DNA from: Nitrosovibrio sp. Nv4
GTDB lineage: Bacteria > Pseudomonadota > Gammaproteobacteria > Burkholderiales > SG8-39
Length of the DNA: 49,563 nt
Direction of reading: 5' to 3'
Assembly (NCBI GenBank): GCA_945906765.1
Contig: CAMDRF010000010.1
Coordinates: 1 to 49,563, forward strand
Shown: positions 8,151-17,320 of the stretch, piece by piece
Layout: every line of letters begins with the position of its first letter
How positions within the stretch are numbered: position 1 is the first letter of the stretch
Translations under genes and position numbers: made by a program
The notes under the pieces: model-generated
Database searches by the model: none
What the model was told of the DNA's origin: nothing
What the model saw: the letters and a program-made list of their open reading frames with translations, nothing else

Positions 8151-9164
8151 ATGTTCGCCACGCTGACGCTTCCCGCCGGAATTGATCCGACCATCCCGCA
8201 GCGCACGCCGACCGTGCGCGTGCGCTCCGCGGACGATCTGCGCAATGCGCTCAGGCACGGGCGTACGAATTCCCTCAGGCTCGACGGTTCCGGAATGGAC
8301 CGCGTGCTTCAGCTGGACGACAAGCGCCGCTTGATTGAAGTGCAGGCCGCAACTTCCTGGACCGAACTCACCAGATATCTCGCTTCACGCAAGATTACGC
8401 TCGACGCATTCGCGCAGATGCCCACCTCGGTGGGCGAGGCGGTGGCGCAGGCGGCGGCGGGTCCTGATGGGCTGCCGGTCACAGCACACGTCGCTGCGAT
8501 TACCCTGTTCACGCCGGACGGCGAATTGCGCCGCGCGGATCGCAATGCCCACGACGAGCTGTTTCGCCTTGCCCTGGGCGGCCACGGCGTGATCGGCGTC
8601 CTCTACAGCGTGACGCTGTCGATCGACTCCCTGCTCGGCAGCGCCGCCGCCGCCGAGACGCCGGTCGAATTGCGCATCGATGAGGCAGGCGCCGCGCAGT
8701 CTCCTGCATGCGCGATCGAATGCCTGCTGCCGCCGGCCGCGCTCGATGCCTACCTTCAGGAGGTCCGCCTGCTCGCCGGGGAAAGACGCATCTCATTGCA
8801 CGGTATCAGCGTGCGCAGCTACCAAGCCGAGGCCGAATCCAGTCTGCGCTGGGCGACGCGCGAATGGGCCGGCGTGGCAGTGCGCTTCGGCAGCAAAACG
8901 ACGCTTGGCGCCTCTGTCGCCGCGGCCGAGGTGCGCCGCGCACTGTTGCATGCGGCGCTGAGCCACGGCGGCTCGTTCCCGATCCGCGACCTGCGCGACG
9001 CCACGCGCCGGCAGCTGGAAACCTGCTACCCGATGATCGGCGCGTTTCTCGCCGACAAGCGCCGCGGCGATCCGGCCGAACGCCTGCAGAACGCGTGGTA
9101 CCGGGGGCTGGTGGCAACGATGCGCGGGGAGCCCTGCGCGGTGCGCTGGGGAAAAACCGACTAG
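8151..9164 (+). CDS. FAD-binding (PCMH-type) oxidoreductase, short form
   Basis: The 337 residues resemble the flavin-binding half of vanillyl-alcohol-oxidase-type enzymes such as lactone oxidases and glycolate oxidase GlcD. Features are TVRVRSADDLRNAL, SLRLDGSGMDRVLQLD, and LFRLALGGHGVIGVLYSVTL, which matches the G-x-x-G-V-I segment before the substrate domain. The usual first PP-loop (P-x-x-SGGHS) is weak, and no histidine for covalent FAD is obvious. A CCGGAGA ribosome-binding site precedes the ATG. Its stop overlaps the dnaE stop by four bases. Substrate unknown. Confidence 0.7.
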   Translation: MFATLTLPAGIDPTIPQRTPTVRVRSADDLRNALRHGRTNSLRLDGSGMDRVLQLDDKRRLIEVQAATSWTELTRYLASRKITLDAFAQMPTSVGEAVAQAAAGPDGLPVTAHVAAITLFTPDGELRRADRNAHDELFRLALGGHGVIGVLYSVTLSIDSLLGSAAAAETPVELRIDEAGAAQSPACAIECLLPPAALDAYLQEVRLLAGERRISLHGISVRSYQAEAESSLRWATREWAGVAVRFGSKTTLGASVAAAEVRRALLHAALSHGGSFPIRDLRDATRRQLETCYPMIGAFLADKRRGDPAERLQNAWYRGLVATMRGEPCAVRWGKTD

Positions 9165-12100
9165 GGCGAAACGCTCCCATACTGGAACTGCACAGCGTCA
9201 GGCGACAGCCAGGCAGACAGTTCGCCGAGCAGCAGATCGTCGGGGCGCACGCGCCACGCGTCGCCCAGCGCCACGTCGCAGCTGGCGCCCGCATTTTCGT
9301 AGTGGACCAGCACCGGACAGCCGCTTTCCCCCTCGGCACGATAGGGCGCGAGCAGATCCATCAGGCGCTTGGGATCGCGTGTCTTGTCGGTGCCGCCGTT
9401 CATCGCGATGCGCAGGCGCGCTGAAAAGCGCGTGCGCAGCGCCGCGAGATCCAGCACGTCCTCCGCGCTCACGCGCAGGCCGTTGATGAATTCATCGCGC
9501 TGCACCTTGCCTTGCACCACCAGCAGGCGGTCCTCCTTGATCTTGTCGCGGTGCTTCTCGAACAGCTCGTTGAAGACCGACAGCTCGAGCTGCGCCGTGC
9601 CGTCGTCCAGCGTCACCATCATCATCCGGCCGCGCCGCGTCATCTGCACGCGCGCCGCGAATACCACGCCGGCGATCCAGGCCCGCTCGCCGGCCGCGGA
9701 CAGCTTCGCCAGCGGCGTGCGCGGGAAATTCGCCAGCTCCCGCTGATACACGGAAAACAGGTGGCCCGAGAGGCAGTAGCCGAGCGCCGCCTTTTCCTCG
9801 GTGAGGCGCTGCTTGAGATCCCAGGGCTTCGACCCGACGAGCACCAGACCCGCGGTGTGGGCGGGGTCGCTTTCGCCGAACAGGCTGTTCTGCGACGAGG
9901 CCCGGTCCGCCTGCTCCGCAGCCTCGATGGCGCGGCCTGCCGACGCCAGCAGGCTGGCGCGGTCGGGATTGACGCCGTCGAACGCGCCGGCGCGTACCAG
10001 CGCCTCGAGGCAGCGCCGGTTCACCAGGCGCTTGTCCACGCGGCGGCAGAAATCGAACAGATCGGTGAACGCCCCTGCTTTTCGCGCCTCGACGATCGAA
10101 TCGATCGCCGATCGCCCGGTGCCACGCACGCCGCCCAGGCCGTAGCGCACGGTTTTCAGGTCCACCGGCACGAAACGATAGCCGGAGGCGTTGATGTCCG
10201 GCGGCAGCACCGAGAGGCCGTTCGCCAGCGCATCGTCGCGGAACTGGCGCAGCTTGTCGGTATCGTCCATCACCGCCGACATGTTGGCGGCTATGAACGC
10301 GGCGGCGTGGTGCGTCTTCATGTACGCGGTCTGGTAGGCGAGCACCGCATAGGCCGCGGCGTGCGACTTGTTGAAGCCGTAGCCCGCGAATTTCTCCATC
10401 AGGTCGAACAACTGTGTCGCGCGGCTGCGCTGCACGCCGTTCTTCTCGGCACCGGCGACGAAGATGTCGCGCTGCTTGGCCATTTCCTCGGGCAGCTTCT
10501 TGCCCATTGCGCGCCGCAGCAGGTCGGCGGCGCCCAGCGAGTAGCCGCCGATCACCTGCGCGATCTGCATCACCTGCTCCTGGTACACCATGATGCCGTA
10601 GGTCGGCGCGAGGATCGGCTCCAGCCTGGGATCCAGGTAATCGATGCGCTTCTTGCCCTGCTTGCAGAGGATGTATTCGGGAATCAGTTCCATCGGCCCG
10701 GGCCGGTACAGCGCCACCAGCGCGATCACGTCCTCGAAGCGATTCGGCGGCGCCTGCTTCAGCAGGTCGCGCATGCCGCGCGATTCAAACTGGAACACGC
10801 CGGTGGCGTTGCCCGAGGCGAGCATCGCGTAGGCGGCCTTGTCGTCCAGCGGCAGCGCTTCGATGGAGAAATCCGGATTCCCCAGGCCGCGCGTGTAGCG
10901 CTCGGCCCAGTCGAGCACCGTGAGCGTGGTCAGGCCGAGGAAGTCGAACTTCACCAGGCCGACCGCCTCGACGTCGTCCTTGTCGAGCTGCGAGATGACG
11001 TTGCTGGTGCCCTCGGCCGCGTACAGCGGGCAGAAATCGGTGAGCTTGCCGGGCGCGATCAGCACGCCGCCCGCGTGCATGCCGACGTTGCGCGTCAGGC
11101 CTTCGAGCTTTTCGCCGAGCTCGAGCAGGTCGCGCACTTCTTCTTCCTTCTTTTCGCGCTGCGCGAGCAGCGGCTCCATCTGGCGCGCGTCGGCGAGCGT
11201 GATGGTCTTGCCCGGCTGCACCGGGATCAGCTTCGCGATCTGGTCGCAGAAGTTGTAGCCGAGGTCGAGTACCCGGCCGGTATCGCGCAACACCGCGCGC
11301 GCCGCCATGGTGCCGAAGGTCGCGATCTGCGACACCGAGTCCTCGCCGTACTTCTTGCGCACGTAGTCGATCACCCGGTCGCGGCCGTCCTGGCAGAAAT
11401 CGATGTCGAAGTCGGGCATCGACACGCGCTCGGGATTGAGGAAGCGCTCGAACAGCAGGTCGTACTTGAGCGGGTCCAGGTCCGTGATGCCGAGCGAGTA
11501 GGCCACCAGCGAGCCCGCGCCCGAACCGCGTCCCGGGCCGACCGGCACGCCATTGGACTTCGCCCAGGTTATGAAGTCAGCGACGATCAGGAAGTAGCCC
11601 GCGTAGCCCATCTGCGCGATGGTCTTGATCTCGAATGCCATGCGCTCGCGGTAACGGGGAATTTCTTCGCTCTTGAGGTTCAGCTTCTCGATCCTTTTGG
11701 CGAGCCCCTTTTCGGCTTCGCTGTTCAGAAACGAATCGAGGGAAAGCCCCTTGGGCGTCGGGAACGCCGGCAGCCGGCTCCTGCCCAGCTCGATTTCGAG
11801 ATTGCAGCGGCGCGCGATCTCGACCGCGTTCTCCAGCGCCTGCGGCACGTCGGCGAACAGCACCGCCATTTCGTCCTGCGACTTGAAATACTGCTCGGGC
11901 GTAAAAAGCTTCGGCCGCCGCTGGTCGCCGAGAACGTAGCCCTGCGAAATGCAGACGCGTGCTTCGTGCGCCTTGAAATCCTCCGGCAAGGTGAACTGGA
12001 CCGGGTGCGTCGCGACGACCGGCAGGCCGAGCTTCACGGCAAGCGCGAGCGTGGCGCCGCACAGTTGCTCGCCGTGGGTGGCCCCGGTGCGCTGCACTTC

Positions 12101-12607
12101 GAGGTAGTAGCGGCCCGGGAAGAGTTTCGACCAGGCTGCGACGAGTTTCCCGGCCGCCGCGGCATTGCCGCCGGCGAGCGCATGGCCGACGTCGCCGCCC
12201 GAAAATCCGGACAGCGCGATCAGCCCTTCGGTGCCGGATTCCCGAAACCAGCCCATGGAAAACTCGGCGCGCGCGCGATGCTGGTTCTTGAGCCAGGCGC
12301 GCGACAGCAGCTCGGACAGGCGCAGGAACCCGGCGCGCGAACTGCACAGCAGCAGCGCGCGAAACGGCTTTTCCCGGTCGCTGTCGTTCTGTATCCAGCA
12401 GTCAACGCCGATCACGGGCTTGATGCCCGCGGCGCGCGCCGCCGTGTAGAACTTCACCATGCCGAACACGTTGCTGGCGTCGGTCAGCGCCAGCGCCGGC
12501 ATGCCGTCCGCCTTCGCCTTTGCCACCGCGTCGTCGATGCGGACGATCCCGTCCGTCACCGAGTATTCACTGTGCATCCTCAGGTGTACGAAACGCGGAG
12601 CAGGCAT
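9161..12607 (-). CDS. dnaE: DNA polymerase III alpha subunit
   Basis: This is the replicative polymerase subunit of the holoenzyme. From the chosen start it has 1148 residues, normal for DnaE1. The N-terminal PHP domain opens with FVHLRMHSEYS; the palm contains PDFDIDFCQDGRD with two catalytic aspartates and VKFDFLGLTTL with the third. Helix-hairpin-helix and OB-fold (VQMTRRGRMMMVTLDDG) parts follow. The ORF track starts 15 codons earlier at 12652, but family proteins begin just ahead of the PHP motif, so the ATG at 12607 (MPAPRFVHLR) is preferred. Only 29 bases separate it from the divergent exporter gene. Confidence 0.97.
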   Translation of the reverse strand: MPAPRFVHLRMHSEYSVTDGIVRIDDAVAKAKADGMPALALTDASNVFGMVKFYTAARAAGIKPVIGVDCWIQNDSDREKPFRALLLCSSRAGFLRLSELLSRAWLKNQHRARAEFSMGWFRESGTEGLIALSGFSGGDVGHALAGGNAAAAGKLVAAWSKLFPGRYYLEVQRTGATHGEQLCGATLALAVKLGLPVVATHPVQFTLPEDFKAHEARVCISQGYVLGDQRRPKLFTPEQYFKSQDEMAVLFADVPQALENAVEIARRCNLEIELGRSRLPAFPTPKGLSLDSFLNSEAEKGLAKRIEKLNLKSEEIPRYRERMAFEIKTIAQMGYAGYFLIVADFITWAKSNGVPVGPGRGSGAGSLVAYSLGITDLDPLKYDLLFERFLNPERVSMPDFDIDFCQDGRDRVIDYVRKKYGEDSVSQIATFGTMAARAVLRDTGRVLDLGYNFCDQIAKLIPVQPGKTITLADARQMEPLLAQREKKEEEVRDLLELGEKLEGLTRNVGMHAGGVLIAPGKLTDFCPLYAAEGTSNVISQLDKDDVEAVGLVKFDFLGLTTLTVLDWAERYTRGLGNPDFSIEALPLDDKAAYAMLASGNATGVFQFESRGMRDLLKQAPPNRFEDVIALVALYRPGPMELIPEYILCKQGKKRIDYLDPRLEPILAPTYGIMVYQEQVMQIAQVIGGYSLGAADLLRRAMGKKLPEEMAKQRDIFVAGAEKNGVQRSRATQLFDLMEKFAGYGFNKSHAAAYAVLAYQTAYMKTHHAAAFIAANMSAVMDDTDKLRQFRDDALANGLSVLPPDINASGYRFVPVDLKTVRYGLGGVRGTGRSAIDSIVEARKAGAFTDLFDFCRRVDKRLVNRRCLEALVRAGAFDGVNPDRASLLASAGRAIEAAEQADRASSQNSLFGESDPAHTAGLVLVGSKPWDLKQRLTEEKAALGYCLSGHLFSVYQRELANFPRTPLAKLSAAGERAWIAGVVFAARVQMTRRGRMMMVTLDDGTAQLELSVFNELFEKHRDKIKEDRLLVVQGKVQRDEFINGLRVSAEDVLDLAALRTRFSARLRIAMNGGTDKTRDPKRLMDLLAPYRAEGESGCPVLVHYENAGASCDVALGDAWRVRPDDLLLGELSAWLSPDAVQFQYGSVSP

Positions 12608-12636
12608 GGGAGTCGCCAAAAGTTTACCATCGCCGG

Positions 12637-13512
12637 ATGCGAGGCTCGTCATTGTTTGCGCTGTTCGCGGGCGCCATATTCATCGCTCTGTCGCCGATCT
12701 GGGTGCGTGTGTCGGAAGTGGGCCCGACGGCAAGCGCATTCTGGCGTGTTTGTCTTGCCGTTCCTTTACTTTGGATTTTGTTTTTCTCATTAAAAACAAA
12801 AGAAACGAAGAGCTTAAGCACCCAATGGCCCTTGCTGCTCGTCGCGGGCGTCGCCTTCGCGGGCGACCTGGCGTTCTGGCACTGGGCGATCCAGTACACA
12901 TCGGTCGCCAATTCCACGCTGCTGGCGAATCTCGCCTCGCTATTCGTCACGCTCGCCGCCTGGCTGTTGTGGCGGCAGCGGCCCAGCGGCCTGTTCCTGG
13001 CCGGTCTCGGATTGGCGCTGCTCGGCGTGGCGCTGCTGGTGCGAGCGAGCCTCGCCGGGTCTTCCGGCACGTCACCCACCGCCCTGCTCGGCGACGCCTT
13101 CGGCGTGGTGACGGCGATGTTCTACGCCTGGTACCTGCTGTCGGTAAAGGGGCTGCGCGAGCGCGGTGCGGGCACGCTCGGCCTGATGGCCGCAACCACG
13201 ACGATCACCGCAGTGATCCTGCTGCCGGTGGCGCTCGCTTCCGGAGAAGCGCTGCTGCCCGCAAGCGCGGCCGGCTGGCTGAAACTTCTTGGCCTGGCAT
13301 GGATTTCGCACGCCGCCGGCCAGGGCCTGATCGCCTACGCTCTGGCGCTGCTACCCGCGGGATTTGCCTCGGTGGGCCTGCTCCTGCAACCGGTTATGGC
13401 CGCCGTTTTCGCCTGGATGCTGCTCGGCGAACCGCTGGTTGCATGGCAGATCGCAGGCGGCGCCGTGGTGCTCGCCGGCATCTACCTGGCGCGCAAAGCG
13501 TCAAGCCAGTGA
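12637..13512 (+). CDS. EamA/DMT-superfamily membrane exporter
   Basis: A 291-residue inner-membrane protein with about ten hydrophobic segments in two EamA repeats, the layout of drug/metabolite transporters. Examples are LFALFAGAIFIALSPIW at the N-terminus and PAGFASVGLLLQPVMAAVFAW in the second repeat, a typical EamA signature. The ORF track extends it upstream into dnaE antisense, but the ATG at 12637 (MRGSSLFALF) is the natural start. There is no clear ribosome-binding site, and a TACCAT at 12625-12630 sits so close that the transcript could be leaderless. An AT-rich lysine stretch (SLKTKETKS) lies near residue 50. Substrate unknown. Confidence 0.88.
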   Translation: MRGSSLFALFAGAIFIALSPIWVRVSEVGPTASAFWRVCLAVPLLWILFFSLKTKETKSLSTQWPLLLVAGVAFAGDLAFWHWAIQYTSVANSTLLANLASLFVTLAAWLLWRQRPSGLFLAGLGLALLGVALLVRASLAGSSGTSPTALLGDAFGVVTAMFYAWYLLSVKGLRERGAGTLGLMAATTTITAVILLPVALASGEALLPASAAGWLKLLGLAWISHAAGQGLIAYALALLPAGFASVGLLLQPVMAAVFAWMLLGEPLVAWQIAGGAVVLAGIYLARKASSQ

Positions 13513-13526
13513 TACCATCTTTTTCC

Positions 13527-13925
13527 ATGAGCACGCACATGAATGAAGAATCGCTGATGGACGAGGTCACCGACCTCATCGCCAGCGTCGAGATGCACCG
13601 CAAGGAAATCGAGAAGGAATCCGGCCTCGATGCATCGCGCACCTATTCGCTGCAGAGGCTGCAGCAGGCGCTCCAGGCAGAGCAGGGAGCCGCGCAGCAG
13701 GATGCGGCCAATCCGGCGCGCATTGCCACCGCCGAGGCGCTGGCGAACGAGATCAAGCGGATCGGGTCGCTCTCACGCGGCGCCGGGCAGCGCCCGCAGC
13801 ACGGGAGCGGAGGCGGCGGAGGCGGACGTCCGCAGCAGCAGCCGCCGCGGAATTTCCGCCAGGACCAGCAGCGCAGGCCTAAATCCCGGGGCAGGCGGCC
13901 GATGGGGCGCACTACCGGCCGCTAG
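13527..13925 (+). CDS. Hypothetical protein with Gly/Gln/Arg-rich tail
   Basis: Within the long plus-strand ORF 12459-13925 only the last 132 residues, from the ATG at 13527, lie outside the EamA gene. The first 85 or so residues look helical and charged (LIASVEMHRKEIEKESGLD). The C-terminal part is disordered and basic, with a run of seven glycines and RRPKSRGRRPMGR at the end, suggesting nucleic-acid binding. It follows the EamA gene by 14 bases and abuts the convergent purM stop with no gap. Function unknown. Confidence 0.6.
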   Translation: MSTHMNEESLMDEVTDLIASVEMHRKEIEKESGLDASRTYSLQRLQQALQAEQGAAQQDAANPARIATAEALANEIKRIGSLSRGAGQRPQHGSGGGGGGRPQQQPPRNFRQDQQRRPKSRGRRPMGRTTGR

Positions 13926-14936
13926 CTAAAGGACGACCGCCTCCGGTTCGCCCTGGTTGCCGGCCTCGACGAAGCCAATCTCGTAGGCGAGTTCGCCTTC
14001 GCGCTTGAGGAGCATGGTGGCGGCGGCGACTTGGTCGCGCGCGACGCAGATCACCATGCCGATGCCGCAGTTGAAGACGCGGTGCATTTCGTCTTCGGCG
14101 ACGTTGCCGTTCTTCTGCAGCCAGTTGAACAGTTCGGGCCGCGGCCACATTTTCTTGCGGAGAACGGCGCGCATTCCCTCCGGCAGCATGCGAGGCACGT
14201 TGCCGACCAGCCCGCCGCCGGTGATGTGGGCGAGGCCCTTCACGCGCACGGCGGCCATCAGCTTGAGCACCGGCTTGACGTAGATCCGGGTCGGCTCCAA
14301 CAGCGTGTCGGCGAGGTCGGAACTGGGCTTGTCCTCGCCGAGGATGCGCCGGATCAGGGAGTAGCCGTTCGAATGCGCGCCGCTCGAGGCGAGACCCAGC
14401 AGCACGTCGCCGGGCACGATGGACTTGCCGTCGATGATGCGTTCCTTCTCCACCACGCCGACGCAGAATCCGGCGAGATCGTATTCGCCCTCGGGATACA
14501 TGCCCGGCATCTCGGCGGTTTCGCCGCCGATCAGCGCGCAGCCGGCCTCTTCGCAGCCCTTGGCAATGCCGCGGATCACCTGCACCGCGACGCCCTTGTC
14601 CAGCTTGCCGCAGGCGAAGTAGTCGAGGAAAAACAGCGGCTCGGCGCCCTGCACGAGGATGTCGTTCACGCTCATCGCCACCAGATCAATGCCGACGCTG
14701 CCGTGCCGTCCCAGCAGGAAGGCGAGCTTGAGCTTGGTGCCCACGCCGTCGGTGCCCGAAACCAGGATCGGTTCACGATACTTCTGCGGGATCGCGCACA
14801 GCGCGCCGAAGCCGCCGAGGCCCGCCAGCACTTCCGGGCGCATGGTGCGCTTGACGAACGGCTTGATCGCTTCGACCAGCGCGTCGCCGGCGTCGATGTC
14901 GACGCCCGCATCACGGTAAGAGAGGGATTCCGGCAT
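13926..14936 (-). CDS. purM: Phosphoribosylformylglycinamidine cyclo-ligase (AIR synthetase)
   Basis: The fifth step of purine synthesis: ATP-dependent ring closure of FGAM to aminoimidazole ribotide. The protein opens with [21 protein letters not shown], the family signature, and includes [13 protein letters not shown] near 60-72, the [11 protein letters not shown] segment and [16 protein letters not shown]. The 336-residue length is close to the usual 345. It is divergent from the AI-2E/PerM-type gene across 39 bases that contain an inverted pair of TAAAAT hexamers (14943-14948 plus, 14964-14969 minus), so the two promoters appear to overlap. Confidence 0.97.
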   Translation of the reverse strand: MPESLSYRDAGVDIDAGDALVEAIKPFVKRTMRPEVLAGLGGFGALCAIPQKYREPILVSGTDGVGTKLKLAFLLGRHGSVGIDLVAMSVNDILVQGAEPLFFLDYFACGKLDKGVAVQVIRGIAKGCEEAGCALIGGETAEMPGMYPEGEYDLAGFCVGVVEKERIIDGKSIVPGDVLLGLASSGAHSNGYSLIRRILGEDKPSSDLADTLLEPTRIYVKPVLKLMAAVRVKGLAHITGGGLVGNVPRMLPEGMRAVLRKKMWPRPELFNWLQKNGNVAEDEMHRVFNCGIGMVICVARDQVAAATMLLKREGELAYEIGFVEAGNQGEPEAVVL

Positions 14937-14975
14937 GGCAGGTAAAATGATGTCTTTCCAGCAATTTTACGTGAA

Positions 14976-16046
14976 ATGAAGCTACCGGTTCTCGCTGATC
15001 CGCGGTTGTGGGGCTGGCTGGCGATCGCTCTGGCGAGCGGCGTGCTGATTCACGCGCTGTCGCCGATCCTCGCGCCCTTCCTCGCCGGCGCGATTTTCGC
15101 GTATGTCCTCAATCCGCTGGTCGGCAGGCTCACCGGGCGCTACCTGCCGCGCGTGGTGGCGGTGGTGCTGGTGCTGCTCTTCGCGCTGGCGCTGGTGGCG
15201 GCGCTTGCGCTGGTGATTGTGCCGCTGTTCATCAAGGAATTGCGAATGATGGCGGAGCGCCTGCCGGCGTTCCTCATCTGGTTGAACCAGGAAGCCGCGC
15301 CGTGGCTGAAGGAGCGCTTTGCCATCGACTTCCAGCTCGACATTACGACGGTCAAGCAACTGGCGGGGAGCATCCTGTCAAACAACCAGGACCTGGTGGC
15401 GGGGCTCCTCGGCTCGCTCAAGATCGGCGGTCTTGCGCTGCTCGCGTTTTTTATCAACACCATGCTGGTGCCAGTGGTGCTTTTTTTCCTGTTACGCGAT
15501 TGGGACGAGATACTCTCGCGCATCGACCACCTCATTCCACGCCACCTGCACGCCCGTGCCCGGCGCATCTTTACCGAAATCGACGCCGTCCTCGCGGAGT
15601 TCCTGCGCGGGCAGGTGATCGTCATGCTGGTGATGAGCGTGTACTACTCGACCGCCCTGTCGGTGGCCGGGCTTGAGTTTGCGCTGCCGATCGGGGTGAT
15701 CACCGGATTGCTGGTGATCGTTCCCTACGTCGGCGCCTTCACCGGCATATTGCTGGGCACCATCGCGGCGGTATTGCAGTTCGACAGCCTCGCCGGCGTC
15801 GCCTGGGTCTGGCTCGCCTTTGGCATCGGACAGATGCTGGAGGGCATGGCGATAACGCCGCTGTTGGTCGGCGAGCGCATCGGCCTGCACCCGGTGGCGG
15901 TGATCTTCGCGCTGCTCGCCTTCGGCCAGATTTTCGGCTTCTTCGGCGTGCTGCTGGCGCTGCCCGCGAGCGCGGCGCTGCTGGTCGCGCTGCGCCACCT
16001 GAAAGCGGCCTATCTTGCCGGCTCGCTGTACGGCGGACCTAAGTAA
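14976..16046 (+). CDS. AI-2E family (PerM-like) transmembrane protein
   Basis: A 356-residue inner-membrane protein of the family once called UPF0118. It starts with several helices (LAIALASGVLIHALSPILAPFLAGAIFAYVL would be the first pair), has a soluble middle around 80-150, and ends with the conserved membrane block around GVITGLLVIVPYVG and EGMAITPLLVGERIGLHP. Family members have been linked to export of autoinducer-2 or to ion-coupled transport; the substrate here is not known. The gene is followed six bases later by hda, an arrangement common in proteobacteria, suggesting cotranscription. Confidence 0.9.
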   Translation: MKLPVLADPRLWGWLAIALASGVLIHALSPILAPFLAGAIFAYVLNPLVGRLTGRYLPRVVAVVLVLLFALALVAALALVIVPLFIKELRMMAERLPAFLIWLNQEAAPWLKERFAIDFQLDITTVKQLAGSILSNNQDLVAGLLGSLKIGGLALLAFFINTMLVPVVLFFLLRDWDEILSRIDHLIPRHLHARARRIFTEIDAVLAEFLRGQVIVMLVMSVYYSTALSVAGLEFALPIGVITGLLVIVPYVGAFTGILLGTIAAVLQFDSLAGVAWVWLAFGIGQMLEGMAITPLLVGERIGLHPVAVIFALLAFGQIFGFFGVLLALPASAALLVALRHLKAAYLAGSLYGGPK

Positions 16047-16052
16047 AGCCTG

Positions 16053-16649
16053 ATGAAGCAGCTCGCGCTGGGCATCTCGCCGCCGCCGCAACCCACGCTA
16101 GACAATTTCGTCCCGGGCGCCAACGCCGAGCTGGTCGCGCACCTGCGCGAGTTCCAGTCGGGAGATTTCGCCGAAAGCATACTCTACGTGTGGGGCGAAC
16201 CAGGATCGGGCAAGAGTCATCTCCTCCAAGCCTGCACCGGCCTGCACGCGGTGGATAACGTCGAAACCTTGAACGAGGCGCGTCAGATAGAGCTTTTCAA
16301 CGCCATCAATGAAGCGCGCCAGTCCGGTGGCAAGGTACTCGTTGCCGGAGACGCGCCGCCGTCGCAGCTGCCCCTGCGGGAGGACCTCAAGTCGCGCCTC
16401 GCCTGGGGACTCGTCTACCATTTGAAGCCGCTCACCGACGGCGAGCGCGCCGTGTACCTGCGCGCCGAGGCCGAGCGCCGCGGCATGCGCGTGCCGGAGG
16501 AAGTCGTCAGCTACCTGCTGACGCATGTGCGGCGCGACCTGCCCACGCTGGTGGCAATCCTGGACCAACTGGACCGCGCATCGCTTGAGCTCAAGCGGCC
16601 CGTCACGCTGCCGCTGGTGCGGGAGGCGCTGAAAGACATGGAAGAATGA
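16053..16649 (+). CDS. hda: DnaA inactivator Hda
   Basis: Hda binds the sliding clamp and stimulates ATP hydrolysis on DnaA to prevent re-initiation. The N-terminus MKQLALGI matches the clamp-binding QLxLxx motif, and a DnaA-like AAA+ core follows with Walker A GEPGSGKSH near 49-57, sensor-region sequence, and HVRRDLPTLVAILDQLDRAS near the end. At 198 residues it is shorter than the E. coli protein, mainly because it ends right after the AAA+ lid. The typical Walker B is weak (HAVDNVETL). The start of the next gene overlaps its stop in an ATGA. Confidence 0.88.
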   Translation: MKQLALGISPPPQPTLDNFVPGANAELVAHLREFQSGDFAESILYVWGEPGSGKSHLLQACTGLHAVDNVETLNEARQIELFNAINEARQSGGKVLVAGDAPPSQLPLREDLKSRLAWGLVYHLKPLTDGERAVYLRAEAERRGMRVPEEVVSYLLTHVRRDLPTLVAILDQLDRASLELKRPVTLPLVREALKDMEE

Positions 16650-17308
16650 ATTTGGCCCTGTTCGATTTAGACAATACGTTGCTTGCTTGCGACAGCGACT
16701 ACGAGTGGGGGCAGTTCCTGGTCACGCGCGGCGTGCTCGAGCGGGACGCGTACGAGGCGCAGAACGCCGCGTTCTACGAACAGTACAAGGCGGGCGTGCT
16801 CGACATCCACGCGTTCCTCGGATTCGCGTTGCGGCCGCTGGCCGAGCATGCGCCCGAAGACCTCGATCGCTGGCACGGCGAATTCATGCTGGCGCGCATC
16901 CGTCCGGCGATGGGCGCCCCGGCGAAGGCGCTGGTGCAGCGCCACCTCGCGGCGGGCGATCTGTGCGCGGTGGTCACCGCCACCAACAGCTTCGTCACCG
17001 GCCCGATTGCACGCGAGTTCGGCGTGCCGCATCTGGTGGCGACCGAACCGGAGCGCAGCGCGGGGCGCTTTACCGGTCGCGTGGCGGGTATGCCCTGTTT
17101 CCGGGAAGGCAAGATCGTGCGCGTCGAGGCATGGCTCGCCGGTCAGGGGCGCCGGCTGCAGGATTTCCCGCAAAGCACTTTCTACAGCGACTCGCACAAC
17201 GACCTGCCTCTGCTCGAACTGGTCACCCATCCGACGGCCGTCGATCCGGACGCGGCCCTCGCCGCCGAGGCCGCTCGCCGGGGCTGGCCGGTGATTTCCC
17301 TGAGATAA
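16646..17308 (+). CDS. HAD-superfamily subfamily IB phosphatase (SerB-like)
   Basis: A 220-residue cytoplasmic HAD phosphatase. The nucleophile motif is FDLDNTLL at residues 6-13, motif II includes VTATNSF near 111-117 and motif IV is SDSHNDLPLLE near 182-192, with a helical cap between. This is the HAD-IB layout shared by phosphoserine phosphatases and histidinol-phosphate phosphatases fused or neighbouring hda in other proteobacteria. The true substrate cannot be read from the motifs. The gene overlaps hda by four bases. Its stop codon falls inside a GATAAT hexamer that may be the pcnB -10 box. Confidence 0.88.
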   Translation: MNLALFDLDNTLLACDSDYEWGQFLVTRGVLERDAYEAQNAAFYEQYKAGVLDIHAFLGFALRPLAEHAPEDLDRWHGEFMLARIRPAMGAPAKALVQRHLAAGDLCAVVTATNSFVTGPIAREFGVPHLVATEPERSAGRFTGRVAGMPCFREGKIVRVEAWLAGQGRRLQDFPQSTFYSDSHNDLPLLELVTHPTAVDPDAALAAEAARRGWPVISLR

Positions 17309-17309
17309 T
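17304..17309 (+). promoter_or_regulatory. Candidate pcnB -10 box, close to the start codon
   Basis: GATAAT lies 11 bases before the pcnB ATG and overlaps the stop of the HAD gene. A transcript from here would have a leader of only about four or five bases, and no ribosome-binding site is visible before the ATG. The -35 region is not obvious. Confidence 0.35.
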
Positions 17310-17320
17310 CCCGGCGCAAA

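Noticed and set aside
9512-12793. Plus-strand ORF of 1093 residues
   Set aside because: It is antisense to dnaE over almost its whole length; composition is rich in Arg, His, Val and Ala as expected for a GC-rich shadow frame, and no motif is seen.
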